DNA from: Azospirillum brasilense
GTDB lineage: Bacteria > Pseudomonadota > Alphaproteobacteria > Azospirillales > Azospirillaceae
Reading direction: 5' to 3'
Assembly: GCF_005222205.1 (NCBI RefSeq)
Contig: NZ_CP032349.1
Span: 434,001 to 498,000 of the forward strand
DNA: 64,000 nucleotides
Part shown: positions 19,401 to 27,662 of the stretch, in pieces
Numbering within the stretch: position 1 is the stretch's first letter
How the letters are laid out: each line of letters opens with the position of its first letter
Made by a program: the position numbers and the translations under genes
The notes under the pieces: generated by a model
What the model saw: the letters and a program-made list of their open reading frames with translations, nothing else
The model's database searches: none
Told to the model about the DNA's origin: nothing

Positions 19401-20734
19401 GCCGGCTCGTCCGCGGCCTCGACGAGATGCTGCGCCGCGTCCTCGGCGAGGGCGTCGAGATCGAGACCATGATCGCGGGCGGCCTGTGGACCACCTTCGC
19501 CGACGAGAGCCAGGTGGAGAACGCGCTGCTCAATCTGGCGATCAACGCCCGCGACGCGATGAACGGCCACGGCCGGCTGACCATCGAGGCCGGCAACGCT
19601 TTCCTCGACGATCCCTACGCCGCCCGGCACGCCGAGGTGGAGCCCGGCCAGTATGTCATGCTGGCGGTGACGGACACCGGCTGCGGCATTCCGCCGGACG
19701 TGCTGGAGCACGTGTTCGAGCCGTTCTTCACGACCAAGCCGGAGGGGCAGGGCACCGGCCTGGGTCTCAGCATGGTCTACGGCTTCGTCAAGCAGTCTGG
19801 CGGGCACGTCAAGATCTACAGCGAGCCCGGCCAGGGCACCACGGTCCGCCTGTATCTTCCCCGCGCGCATCGCACCGAAGACGTGGTGACGGTGATAGAC
19901 ACCGGTCCGGAGACGGGCGGGTCGGAAACCGTGCTGGTGGTCGAGGACGACGACGATGTGCGGGCGACCGTGGTCGAGATGATGTCCGATCTCGGCTACC
20001 GCGTGCTCAAGGCGCGGGACGCGCAGAGCGCGCTGGCCATCGTGGAAAGCGGGGTGCCCATCGACCTGCTGTTCACCGACGTGGTCATGCCGGGGCCGCT
20101 GCGCAGCCCCGAACTGGCGCGCCGCGCGCAGGAGCGGCTGCCGGGGATCGCGGTCCTGTTCACCTCGGGCTACACCGAGAACGCGATCGTGCATGGCGGG
20201 CGGCTCGACCACGGCGTCGAACTGCTGAGCAAGCCCTACACCCGCGAGGCGCTGGCCCGCAAAGTCCGGCATGTCCTGCGCAACCAGCAGCAGAGGGCGA
20301 AGGGGGCGTCCGGAGACCGGGGCGCCGCCGCGAAGCCATCCGCCGTATCCGCGCCGGCGCCGCTGGCCGGCCGTCAGGGCCTGCGCGTCCTGCTGGTGGA
20401 GGACGATGCTCTGATCCGCCTCGTCACGGTGGAGATGCTGACCGGGCTCGGCCATTCGGTCGTCGAGGCCGGCAACGCCGAGGAGGCGCTGTCGATCGCC
20501 GAGACGCAGCCCGTCGACGCGCTGCTGACGGACATCAGCCTGCCGGGGATGTCGGGGGCCCAGCTGGCCGCCGCGCTGCGCAAACGCCACCCGGCCCTGC
20601 CGGTCGTCTTCGCATCGGGGGCCGACCGGGCGCCCGACGGCGGCGTCCACCTGCCGAAACCCTACGACGAGGCGGCGCTGGCTAGGGCGCTGGCAAGGGC
20701 GGCGCCGGACGAGGCGGGCGGATCGTCCCGCTGA
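16415..20734 (+). CDS. Giant hybrid histidine kinase: two kinase cores and three receivers
   Basis: A 1439-aa cytoplasmic signalling protein with no membrane segment. Order: N-terminal PAS-like region (1-165), GAF-like region (about 170-320), HisKA with H358 in SHEFRTP plus HATPase_c to about 575, receiver 1 with D683 (VLTDIMMP), PAS (about 762-890, ESEARFRNLADHAPVMVWV), coiled coil, second HisKA with H932 in GGVAHDFNN plus HATPase_c, receiver 2 with D1222 (LLFTDVVMP) and receiver 3 with D1373 (LLTDISLP). The two His motifs differ in class: HEFRTP is the common type, HDFNN the HWE-adjacent/NtrB-like type. No effector domain and no response-regulator gene lie nearby. The start at 16415 precedes the conserved part but lacks a close ribosome site. 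Confidence 0.9.
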   Translation: MSDETDVSTAPEFLASGGEMGALMRAFDWASTALGPPEDWPRSLKTAVRIMLTSRQPIWIGWGAELIYFYNDAYKSIIGGKHPWALGRPTSVVWREIWGDIGPMLATAMTGDEGTYVEGQLLIMERNGYPEETYYTFSYSPVPDDDGSPGGIICANTDDTQRIISERQLTLLRDLAAGTADARTLPEVCERSAQALATNPRDMPFALLYVAEPDGAGAFLAGSCGIERGHLAAPEALAVDGTSVWPFTPTLHDPVLIGDLAGLFGASLPPGVWRRPPAQAAAIPIPASGEAGRAGLLVVGLNPFRLFDDGYRRFLGLVAGQIAAAITNVQTYEAERRRAEMLAEIDRAKTVFFSNISHEFRTPLTLMLGPLEEVLQAEPDRMREHREDLMVVHRNGQRLLKLVNALLDFSRIEAGRAQARYEPTDLAAYTAELASGFRSACERAGLHLVVDCPPLPGPVHVDRGMWETVVLNLLSNAFKFTFQGAIVVSLRLVGEGAELRVSDSGTGILESELPRLFERFHRVEGARGRSHEGTGIGLALVQELVKLHGGTIRVESEMDHGSVFIITVPFGTAHLPPERVLSEPTGASSGARAQTFVEEALRWLPGSAAAEDVAPAPFISAAESIAAPETGACPRLLLADDNADMRDYVSRLLNGRYIVEAVPDGQAALAAIHANRPDLVLTDIMMPVLDGFGLLRAIREDADLRDLPVILLSARAGEEASVEGLSAGADDYLVKPFSARELIARVDTALAMVRLRREADNALRESEARFRNLADHAPVMVWVTELDASCTYLNKSWYEFTGQTPETGLGFGWLDATHPDDRQAAEDVFLAANAKQEAFRLEYRLRRVDGVYRWAIDAAAPRFDADGGFLGYIGSVIDITERKEVEDAQKRLNDLLEQRIASAVAERERAEAQLRQAQKMDAVGKLTGGVAHDFNNLLQVISGNLQLLAKDIAGNDRAEQRLQNALSGVSRGSKLVAQLLAFGRRQPLAPRVVNLGRLVRGLDEMLRRVLGEGVEIETMIAGGLWTTFADESQVENALLNLAINARDAMNGHGRLTIEAGNAFLDDPYAARHAEVEPGQYVMLAVTDTGCGIPPDVLEHVFEPFFTTKPEGQGTGLGLSMVYGFVKQSGGHVKIYSEPGQGTTVRLYLPRAHRTEDVVTVIDTGPETGGSETVLVVEDDDDVRATVVEMMSDLGYRVLKARDAQSALAIVESGVPIDLLFTDVVMPGPLRSPELARRAQERLPGIAVLFTSGYTENAIVHGGRLDHGVELLSKPYTREALARKVRHVLRNQQQRAKGASGDRGAAAKPSAVSAPAPLAGRQGLRVLLVEDDALIRLVTVEMLTGLGHSVVEAGNAEEALSIAETQPVDALLTDISLPGMSGAQLAAALRKRHPALPVVFASGADRAPDGGVHLPKPYDEAALARALARAAPDEAGGSSR

Positions 20735-20844
20735 GGGGCCTGTCCGCCGCCTCCACGACGTAGGCGCGCATCGTCAGGGCGGCCCTATGGCCGGACGCCC
20801 TCCGTCCCGCCACCGCGGACTTAGCAAGGGGCCGGGCGGAGGGC

Positions 20845-23214
20845 TCACGGCGTCAGGAACAGGGCCGAGGTCCAGACCCGCGACTGGTCGCGCTGGCGCG
20901 CGGTGAGGAACAGCGGATGCTCGCGGCCCGGGGCGAGGCCGAGGTCGGCGAGCCGGATGCGCCCGGCAAGGTCGCGGGGCAGCGGCGCCTCGGTGACGCG
21001 CTCCACCGTCACCTCCAGTTCGGTGCCGGGCAGGGTGCGGGTGACCCGCGCGGAGTCCGAGTCGGCCAGCAGCGCGTCGCCGTCGATGTCCAGGACCGCC
21101 TCCGGGGCGTGCGGGTTGGGCGGCGGGCTCAGCGGGTTGCCGACCTTCACATAAGTGCCGATGGCGAGACGCACCTGGATACGCGCGCCGGCCAGCCGCG
21201 ACAACGCCAGCTCCACACCGTCGCTGTCGCCGTGGGTGACGGTGCGGATGGCGACGGTGGTCGCGTCGCGGCGCCAGCAACCCTGTTCCGGATGGTCGAA
21301 GCCGAAGGGCTCGACCCGCTGCACGGCGGCGCCGGTGATGGTGATCCCGCCGTCCCAGTAGGCGCCGCGGTAACGGTCCTTGATGCGGGCGCCGCCCAGC
21401 CGCAGGCGGATCTTCGTTTCTGACAGGCCCAGCTCGCGGTGCAGGTCGCGCTCCCAGACCAGCCGGTCGCCGTCGAACAGGCGCAGGCTCTCCCACCCGC
21501 GGTCGCCGAGCAGGCGATAGTCGAGCGCATCGTCGGTGCCGGCCCGCACCACCTCGCCCATCCAGCGGTCGCCGAGCCGCAGGCTGGCGAAGCTGCGCTC
21601 CCCGGTGGTCGCGAAGGTCCGCCGCGCCCGTAGCGCTTGGCCCACCGACGCGCGGTCCAGCCGGTCGGCGAAGACACCGGTCAGCCCGCCGCGCGCCCCG
21701 AACACCGCGGTCGCCGGCGCACCGCCGCCGCAGCGCCCCTGATGCTCGTCGCTGCTCGCCGAGGCGCCGAGCCGGTAGCCGCGGGCCAGGGCCTCCGCAT
21801 AGACCCAGTGGAACTGGCCCCAGGCGGAGCCGATCTCGATCAGCCGCTCCAGCTCCGGGTGGTGCCAGTCGAGATTGCAGCGCCGCCCGCCGACATGGGG
21901 GATCAGCAGATGGCCTTCCGGATCGTCCTGATACGCGGCGTAGAGGTCGTCGAGCGGCCAGGCGCCGGGGCGCAGCGCGCCGCGGGTCGACTCGTTCCAT
22001 TCGAAGGAGCGCACCGGCTGGCCCCGCCCGTCCGCCGGGAAGCGCGGCGCGCCGTCGCGCAGGAAGATCACGTTGTGGTCGCCGCCCGCTGCGGAATTGC
22101 CGCACCACTCCGTGCCGGGGTAGCAGACGAAGCGGCCCGGCTCGTTGCAGCGGTCGATCAGGCCGACTGCCTCGGTCCAGGCGCGCTCCGTCACGTTGAA
22201 GTCGTTGGCGGTGTAGCCCAGCACGTCCAGCCCGGCGACGTCGCGCCCGTAGGACAGGTTGTAGGCGGTGTCGTTGGTGCCCACCGTGTCGTTGGAATGG
22301 ACGTGCAGGTCGGCGTAGACGGCGCGCGGCGCCCCGTCCTCGGCGGTGACGAAGGCTTCGGCGGGGGCGAGGCCCGGCGCCGTCGCGGCGATCCGCCATT
22401 CCCCGGCGCCGACGTCGAGCGCCTCGCGCCGGACCAGCCAGCCGTTCGCCTGCGGGTCCGGAGCCAGCGTGACCGTCCGCGCGCTCTCGCCACCCGGCCC
22501 GGTGCCATTTGGCCCCGTGATGGTCAGGGTGGCGTCCAGCGTGGCGTCGAGGCAGCAGTTGCCCCAGGCGTCGTCGGCGCGCAGCAGCAGCGACGCCGGG
22601 CCGGGGGCGATCAGCCGCGGCGCGACCAAGCGCAGGGTGGCGGGAGCGCCCGGAACGATGTCGATCACGCAGTCGCCCGGCACCTCCGCGTATTTCTGGC
22701 TGCCCAGCGGGTCGATGAAGACGCGGAAGCGGAAGCCCTGCTCGACGAAGGTCTGCACCCGCGTGCCCGGCCCGCCCTGGCGCCGGTCGCCCAGCCGGAT
22801 CACGATGCGGTCGCCGGGATTCAGGTAGCCGTCGATCACGTCTATGACGATGGCCTTCTGGTAGGGCCGCTCATGCCCCTTCTGGTCGAAGCGCACCTTC
22901 AGCGCCTGCACGGTCGCCGGGCTTTGCCCCGGAACCAGCGGTCCGGCCTCGTACTCGGCGGAGACGAAGTTGGCCGCCGTGGGGTCGCTGGTCTGGAACA
23001 GCGCCCAGTCCGAATAGAACTTCATCGCCAGCTTGATCCCCGCCCCGTCGGCGAGGCCCGACCCGCCGACCTCGTAGGTCAGCGTCACCTCGGTCCATTC
23101 ACCGGCCACCAGCCGCCGGTGGGAGCAGGCGGTCGCGCCGAGGAAGGGGCGGGCCTTGTTCCGCTCGTAAAGGCCGGTGGGGGCGATGTGGCCGGCGGGG
23201 ACGGGATTGCTCAT
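20845..23214 (-). CDS. PHP/DUF3604-like metal-dependent hydrolase, large form
   Basis: A 789-aa protein without signal peptide. Residues 1-290 are beta-rich and unassigned; around residue 300 a PHP-type metal site begins (ADLHVHSNDTVG). Further metal ligands follow in YPGTEW, HVGGRRCNLDWHH and SSDEHQG, and the stretch GGLTGVFADRLDRASVGQAL, ending in TFATTG, resembles DUF3604 proteins. I take the ATG at 23214; the much longer open frame beyond it is antisense to the GntR gene. It diverges from a HutC-type regulator. PHP enzymes hydrolyse phosphoesters or related bonds; the substrate here is unknown. Confidence 0.72.
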   Translation of the reverse strand: MSNPVPAGHIAPTGLYERNKARPFLGATACSHRRLVAGEWTEVTLTYEVGGSGLADGAGIKLAMKFYSDWALFQTSDPTAANFVSAEYEAGPLVPGQSPATVQALKVRFDQKGHERPYQKAIVIDVIDGYLNPGDRIVIRLGDRRQGGPGTRVQTFVEQGFRFRVFIDPLGSQKYAEVPGDCVIDIVPGAPATLRLVAPRLIAPGPASLLLRADDAWGNCCLDATLDATLTITGPNGTGPGGESARTVTLAPDPQANGWLVRREALDVGAGEWRIAATAPGLAPAEAFVTAEDGAPRAVYADLHVHSNDTVGTNDTAYNLSYGRDVAGLDVLGYTANDFNVTERAWTEAVGLIDRCNEPGRFVCYPGTEWCGNSAAGGDHNVIFLRDGAPRFPADGRGQPVRSFEWNESTRGALRPGAWPLDDLYAAYQDDPEGHLLIPHVGGRRCNLDWHHPELERLIEIGSAWGQFHWVYAEALARGYRLGASASSDEHQGRCGGGAPATAVFGARGGLTGVFADRLDRASVGQALRARRTFATTGERSFASLRLGDRWMGEVVRAGTDDALDYRLLGDRGWESLRLFDGDRLVWERDLHRELGLSETKIRLRLGGARIKDRYRGAYWDGGITITGAAVQRVEPFGFDHPEQGCWRRDATTVAIRTVTHGDSDGVELALSRLAGARIQVRLAIGTYVKVGNPLSPPPNPHAPEAVLDIDGDALLADSDSARVTRTLPGTELEVTVERVTEAPLPRDLAGRIRLADLGLAPGREHPLFLTARQRDQSRVWTSALFLTP

Positions 23215-23256
23215 GGGACGGGACCTCGGGCAAGGGGGCGGCGCGCCGCGATGGGT

Positions 23257-23294
23257 AATACATTGCATAACAAGTTCGATAATACAATATAAGA
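23257..23294. promoter_or_regulatory. AT-rich operator/promoter island
   Basis: Between the divergent hydrolase and GntR genes, an island of about 45 bp is strikingly AT-rich. It contains a direct repeat of AATACA (23257-23262 and 23281-23286, 24 bp apart) with ATTGCATAACAAG between. It is the obvious place for the GntR site and the divergent promoters; the exact site is not assignable. Confidence 0.45.
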
Positions 23295-23409
23295 CATGTG
23301 GTGCGTCCCACCGGGAGGCGGCGATGAGCGGGGGCTTGAGCGGCTGGGGTTCCGGTGGCATCAAGGCGCGGATGCATTCGCCACGGGCGGGGAGGGGACG
23401 GTGGCCCCG

Positions 23410-24150
23410 ATGAGGGACGGTTTGGTGCGGGACGGTTTGGTGCGGGAGAACGCGACGGCCCTCTACCGGCAGATCGCCGACCGGCTGCGCGAGGAGATCG
23501 CCGGGGGCCGGTTCGAGCCGTCGGGCCGCCTGCCGAGCGAGAGCGAGATCGGCATCCGCTTCGCGGTCAGCCGGGTGACGGTCCGCCTCGCGCTCGACCG
23601 GCTGGAGGCGGAAGGGCTGATCGAGCGGCGCAAGGGCAAGGGCACCTTCACCGCGGGCAAGCGCGTCCGCCACCCGCTGGACCGGCTGCGCAGCTTCCAC
23701 GAATCCCTGCGGCTCCAGGGATTGAACGCCGGCATGCGTCCCCTGTCGGCGGGCATCACCGCCACGCCGCCGGACCTGACGGACGCGTTCGGTCCGCGCT
23801 GCCTGGAGGTGCGCCGCCTGCATCTGGTGGACGGGGAGCCGGTGGCCTTGGGGCGCAGCCTGCTGTCCCCGGAACTGGCGGGCGTCGATTGGACGGCTGT
23901 GGGGGAAAAGCCGATCTACGCCATCCTGCGGGAGGTCACCGGCAAGCCGGTGGTCGGCGCCGACGTCGAGGTCAAGGCCGAGGCTGCCGGCGCGGCGGTC
24001 GCCGAACCGCTCGGTGGGACGGTGGGGATGCCGGTGCTGGTGATGATCCGCCGGTCGTTCTTCGCGGACGGCGCGTGCGCCGACCACGCCGTTTTCCACG
24101 TCCGTCCGGAGCGCTACAGCTTCGTGCTGTCGCACCGCTGGGAGGGCTGA
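23410..24150 (+). CDS. GntR-family regulator, HutC/UTRA type
   Basis: A 246-aa regulator. The winged helix spans about residues 15-80 (LYRQIADRLREEIAGGRFEP, RLPSESEIGIRFAVSRVTVR), followed by a UTRA ligand-binding domain (LRLQGLNAGM to the C-terminus). The start is either the ATG at 23410 or an in-frame GTG at 23401 with a GGAGGGGA site. Codons 2-11 encode a tandem DGLVR pair from a 15-bp DNA duplication. It probably controls the divergent PHP/DUF3604-like gene in response to its substrate or product. Confidence 0.88.
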   Translation: MRDGLVRDGLVRENATALYRQIADRLREEIAGGRFEPSGRLPSESEIGIRFAVSRVTVRLALDRLEAEGLIERRKGKGTFTAGKRVRHPLDRLRSFHESLRLQGLNAGMRPLSAGITATPPDLTDAFGPRCLEVRRLHLVDGEPVALGRSLLSPELAGVDWTAVGEKPIYAILREVTGKPVVGADVEVKAEAAGAAVAEPLGGTVGMPVLVMIRRSFFADGACADHAVFHVRPERYSFVLSHRWEG

Positions 24151-24151
24151 A

Positions 24152-24232
24152 GGCGGTCCCGGCCGCACATGCGGCCGAAGCCCGCCGGCAAGTGAGGCGA
24201 TGTGAGTCTAAAGCGAACGGAAGTTCGCTTTA
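24152..24232 (-). repeat. Composite palindromic repeat, copy A
   Basis: These 81 bases are the exact reverse complement of 56032-56112. The segment contains the stem AAAGCGAAC / GTTCGCTTT with a GGAA loop (24210-24231) and the stem CGGCCGCA / TGCGGCCG (about 24160-24177). It fills the gap between the convergent GntR and GH18 genes, where the first hairpin could also terminate transcription in both directions. The second palindrome of the full element (seen in copy B) is absent here. Confidence 0.85.
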
Positions 24233-24249
24233 AGACGCCGCCGGGCCGC

Positions 24250-25296
24250 TCAGCGCAGCGTCTCGGCGCAGCCGTCGAGGCCCAGCCCGCGGCACAGCGC
24301 CTGGGCCAGCAGGCGGCCGTCCGGGTTGTCGGGCCCGACCGTGCCGGGCGGACGCCCGAGAAGCGGGTAGAGCATCATGCCGCCCAGCGGGTCCTGCGCG
24401 ACCTTGCGCGTAATCTGCTCGGCCAGCGGCACCGTGTAGGTCGGCCCGCCGAGCTGGCTCGGCGGCACCTGGACGCCGAGGGCGAGCGGCCCCGTCCAGA
24501 CCTGCCGGTAGGCCTGCCAGGCCTGCCAGGGATCGAAGGTCGGTCCGCCCTCGTAAGCCATGATGGAGACGAGGTCGATCGCCTCAGCCTGCGGGGAGCG
24601 CAGCAGGTTGAGCATCGACCCGGTGTGGGGACCGCGGGGCTGGGCGTCCCGGAACGCGCCCTCGCCATAGGCCCCGATGCTCCAGCCCGGCACGGTCAGC
24701 AGCAGGGGGCGCGGGAAGGCGGCGCGGAAGCGCGGGACCAGATCCTGCCACGCCGCGTCGGAGAGGCAGCGCACCCGCCCCCGGACCGAGCAGCCGGGGG
24801 ACACCGGCTCGAAATCCAGATCGATCCCGTCGGCGCCGAGATCGCGGACCAGCCGCACCAGGGCGTCGAGGTTCAGCGCGTCCCAGTTCGCGTAATTGAC
24901 ACCGCCGACGGCGAGCAGCACGCGGGTCTGCGGCTGGCGCTGCTTCAGCAGCGCGATGGCGTCCCTCAGCACCGTGCCGGAAAAGCCGTATTGCAGGCCG
25001 GTCCCCTTGAGGTCGAGGCGGCCGGGATAGACGGCGTCCGGCCGGACGAAGGACAGGGCGACCAGATTCATGTAGCCGGGGAGGGTCGCCAGCGTCGTGG
25101 CGGCCGGGCCGGTGGCCGGGCGCTCGTACCAGCTGTCATGGTAGACGAGCAGGGGACGCGCCGGCAGCCCGTCCGCTTTCGCACCCGTCATGCCACCCGC
25201 CAGAAGCCCGGCGGCGATGGCCAGGGCGCCTAGAACACGTCGCGCCCGAACAGGCCGGTGGTCACGGTGCTGATGATGATTTTCGCATCGAGCCAT
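24250..25296 (-). CDS. GH18-type (chitinase-like) glycoside hydrolase
   Basis: A 348-aa protein with the GH18 catalytic motif DGIDLDFE complete (D156, D159, D161, E163), preceded by LLAVGGVNYANW (strand 3) and followed by IDLVSIMAYEG. Residues 21-42 form a signal-peptide-like stretch ending near AKADG, after an unusually long basic leader. The only ATG (25296) lies inside the sugar transferase gene, giving a 67-bp overlap. At the end of an EPS operon it could trim or degrade an N-acetylhexosamine-containing polymer. GH18 also includes inactive lectin-like members, but here the acid residue is kept. Confidence 0.82.
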   Translation of the reverse strand: MARCENHHQHRDHRPVRARRVLGALAIAAGLLAGGMTGAKADGLPARPLLVYHDSWYERPATGPAATTLATLPGYMNLVALSFVRPDAVYPGRLDLKGTGLQYGFSGTVLRDAIALLKQRQPQTRVLLAVGGVNYANWDALNLDALVRLVRDLGADGIDLDFEPVSPGCSVRGRVRCLSDAAWQDLVPRFRAAFPRPLLLTVPGWSIGAYGEGAFRDAQPRGPHTGSMLNLLRSPQAEAIDLVSIMAYEGGPTFDPWQAWQAYRQVWTGPLALGVQVPPSQLGGPTYTVPLAEQITRKVAQDPLGGMMLYPLLGRPPGTVGPDNPDGRLLAQALCRGLGLDGCAETLR

Positions 25297-26804
25297 AGCG
25301 ACCAGTTCTCGATATAGTGGATGTCCATGTCAACCCCGACGCGCGCCTTCTCGACCGTGTGGATGCCGCCGCGCATGCCGTTGATCTGGGCCCAGCCGGT
25401 GATCCCCGGCTTGACGCGGCTGCGCGCCGCGTATTCGCGCGCCACCTCGGCGTAGCGCTGGTTGCCGACCCGCATGTTCGGGACGTGGGCGCGCGGGCCG
25501 ACCACCGACATGTCGCCGGCCAGCACGTTGAAGAGCTGGGGCAGCTCGTCGATGCTCGTCCGGCGGAGGAAGCGGCCGACGCGGGTGATGCGCGGGTTGT
25601 CGCGGCTGGTGCCGACCGCGCCGTCGTCGCTGTCGTCCACCTTCATCGTGCGGAACTTCAGCATGGTGAAGGGCCGGTTGTTGAAGCCCACGCGGGTCTG
25701 CCGGAAGATGATCGGCCCCGGCGAATCCAGGCGGACCGCGATGGCCGCGGCCAGCATGAAGGGCGAGGCGACGAGCAGGCCGAGGCCGGCGACGGCGACG
25801 TCCTCGATCCGCTTCACGATGATCTGCATGCCGCGCAGCGGCTGCCGCATCACCAGCAGGGCCGGGATGTCGCCGATGTGCCGCAGGTTGGCGAGCCGCA
25901 GCCGGATGCTCTCCTCGTCCAGCGGAATCAGGATGTCGAGCGAGATCATCTGAAGCTGCATGCGCAGGCTGTGGATGCGCATCGCCGCCCGCCAGGGCAG
26001 GGCGATGACGACCATGTCCACGCGGTTGTCCGGCAGGAAGCGCTTGAAGTCCGTCAGATCGCCGGACACCGTGAGGCCGGCCAGGGCCGCCGGCCGGCGG
26101 TCGGCGTCGCGGTCGTCGAACAGGCCGAGGATGCTGTAGTTCGCCCGGTGCTCGGGCAGGGCCAGATGCGCGATCATCCGTTCCGCCACGTCGGTCGCGC
26201 CCAGGATGACGACCCGGCGGCGCAGCACCCCGCGCTCCTCCAGAAAGCGCACGCCCCGCGCCGCCAGGATGCGGCCCGCCCCGAGGCAGGCGAGCGCCAT
26301 CCCGCCCCACAGGGCGAGCATATCCGATGGGCCGACCTCCGGCAGGAAGGCCCAGACGAGCAGCGACAGCACCGTCCCGGCCGGCAGCAGGCCGCCGACC
26401 ACGTCGAGCAGCGACTTTCCCCAGTGCCGGTAATTCTCGACGCGGTAGGCGCCGATGGTGGTCATGGCGCGCAGATAGACGACGAGCGTGACGGCGGTGA
26501 AGATGATCGCCTGGATGACCAGGCGGCCGTCATCGAAGGACGCGCCGTCCGTCCGCTTGGTCCAGGCGGCCCAGGCGGCCAACCCGGCCAGCGCCAGCAG
26601 GACCCCGTCCAACCCCTTCACCAGACGGTTGACCAGCCCATGCGTCCAATGCAGCCAGCCATCCCGCGCACCGGCGAAATCGCCGGACGGTGGCGCGGCC
26701 TCCTCCGGTGGGCCATCTGATCCGGTGTCCGCTGGCGGCGCGGCAGGGCCCGGAACGGCAATTCGCTCGTCTGCCGGAAAACGGACCTGCACGTCGTCGC
26801 GCAT
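25230..26804 (-). CDS. Polyprenyl glycosylphosphotransferase (WcaJ/PssA-like)
   Basis: A 524-aa initiating sugar-1-phosphate transferase. A Pro/Gly-rich cytoplasmic start is followed by four membrane segments (about 65-190), a Rossmann-like CoA_binding_3 region (RRRVVILGATDVAERM), a fifth hydrophobic segment, and the catalytic bac_transf domain (SPGPIIFRQTRVGF, TMLKFRTMK, RRTSIDELPQLFNVLAGD, MSVVGPRAH). It loads the first sugar of the repeat unit onto undecaprenyl phosphate at the inner membrane. It is 9 bp downstream of the methyltransferase gene and in the same operon. Confidence 0.92.
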   Translation of the reverse strand: MRDDVQVRFPADERIAVPGPAAPPADTGSDGPPEEAAPPSGDFAGARDGWLHWTHGLVNRLVKGLDGVLLALAGLAAWAAWTKRTDGASFDDGRLVIQAIIFTAVTLVVYLRAMTTIGAYRVENYRHWGKSLLDVVGGLLPAGTVLSLLVWAFLPEVGPSDMLALWGGMALACLGAGRILAARGVRFLEERGVLRRRVVILGATDVAERMIAHLALPEHRANYSILGLFDDRDADRRPAALAGLTVSGDLTDFKRFLPDNRVDMVVIALPWRAAMRIHSLRMQLQMISLDILIPLDEESIRLRLANLRHIGDIPALLVMRQPLRGMQIIVKRIEDVAVAGLGLLVASPFMLAAAIAVRLDSPGPIIFRQTRVGFNNRPFTMLKFRTMKVDDSDDGAVGTSRDNPRITRVGRFLRRTSIDELPQLFNVLAGDMSVVGPRAHVPNMRVGNQRYAEVAREYAARSRVKPGITGWAQINGMRGGIHTVEKARVGVDMDIHYIENWSLWLDAKIIISTVTTGLFGRDVF

Positions 26805-26813
26805 GGCGGTCTC

Positions 26814-27662
26814 TTACCCCTGCACGAAGCGGCGGATGATCGGCTTCAACGCCTGCCCCAGCGGGTGGGAGCGAAGCCGGCGGGTCAGGCCGGTCTGCCG
26901 GATGAGTTGCATCGGCGTCCGCGGCGTGCGGAACACGGTGACGGGCTGGCCGAACAGCTCGGTGTCGCGCACGTAATGGCGCGACGCCATCGCCCCGACC
27001 AGCATGGCGCGGTAGCGTCCGGCCCACTCCGGGCGGGCCAGCAGCAGCTTGTTGTCGCCGATGGCGAAGGGCGCGAGGGCTCCCGGCCGATCGATCATGA
27101 AGCGGCACATGCCCTCGGACACGGCGGGGAATTCCGGGTTGAAGTAGTCGTCGAGGACGATCACCCCGCCATCGCCCAGACTGTCGTCGGCGATGCCCAG
27201 GTCGTGGCGCGTGATGTCGGCGGTGTGGCCGCCGTCGATGCTGAACAGGCGGACCGCAGGACCCAGCCGGCCGGCGAGGCCGCTCCAGGACAGGGCCAGG
27301 GAGTTGCCCTTGACGACCTCGACCGACGCCGGCTCGATCCCGAAGCGGACGAGGTTGGCGCGGAAGGCGGTTTCGTCGCCTTGCCCAGACTGGTCGACGT
27401 TGAATTGCTGGTCGTCGAACAGATCGATGGCAAAGGCCCGCTCGCCCGCTTTGCGGACAAGCGCCAGCAGGATGAACAGCCGTCCGTGATGGACGCCGAT
27501 CTCGCCGACGCTGCCCGTCACGCCCTCAGCGTTCTGCCAAGCGCCGACCGTGGCGATCAGGCCAGCGTCCAGGCGCGACAGCCAGCCGTCCACGCGGCGA
27601 TGGCCACCCTGGACATAACGTTGCAACGGCGATGACGGCGCTATCATGGGTTGAGATGTCAT
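26814..27662 (-). CDS. Class I SAM-dependent methyltransferase
   Basis: A 282-aa protein with a glycine motif VGEIGVHHGRLFILL (about residues 52-66), an acidic ribose-binding residue in AFAIDLFDDQQF, the SIDGGHT motif and VIVLDDYF. This is the Methyltransf_24/TylF-like pattern. Within the EPS locus it probably methylates a sugar of the repeat unit; alternatively it acts on a lipid-linked precursor. The 248-bp gap upstream suggests its own promoter. Confidence 0.8.
   Translation of the reverse strand: MTSQPMIAPSSPLQRYVQGGHRRVDGWLSRLDAGLIATVGAWQNAEGVTGSVGEIGVHHGRLFILLALVRKAGERAFAIDLFDDQQFNVDQSGQGDETAFRANLVRFGIEPASVEVVKGNSLALSWSGLAGRLGPAVRLFSIDGGHTADITRHDLGIADDSLGDGGVIVLDDYFNPEFPAVSEGMCRFMIDRPGALAPFAIGDNKLLLARPEWAGRYRAMLVGAMASRHYVRDTELFGQPVTVFRTPRTPMQLIRQTGLTRRLRSHPLGQALKPIIRRFVQG

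Noticed and set aside
17474..20650. 1058-aa minus-strand open frame opposite the hybrid kinase
   Set aside because: Antisense shadow; the kinase and receiver motifs are unmistakable on the plus strand.
20797..20844. Terminator between the kinase and the PHP-like gene (GCCCTCCG / CGGAGGGC)
   Set aside because: The 8-bp arms are separated by 32 bases and no T run follows, so it is too weak to call.
23215..24168. Extension of the PHP/DUF3604-like frame to 1107 aa
   Set aside because: The extra 318 codons are antisense to the GntR gene and run through the operator region; the start at 23214 begins recognisable protein.
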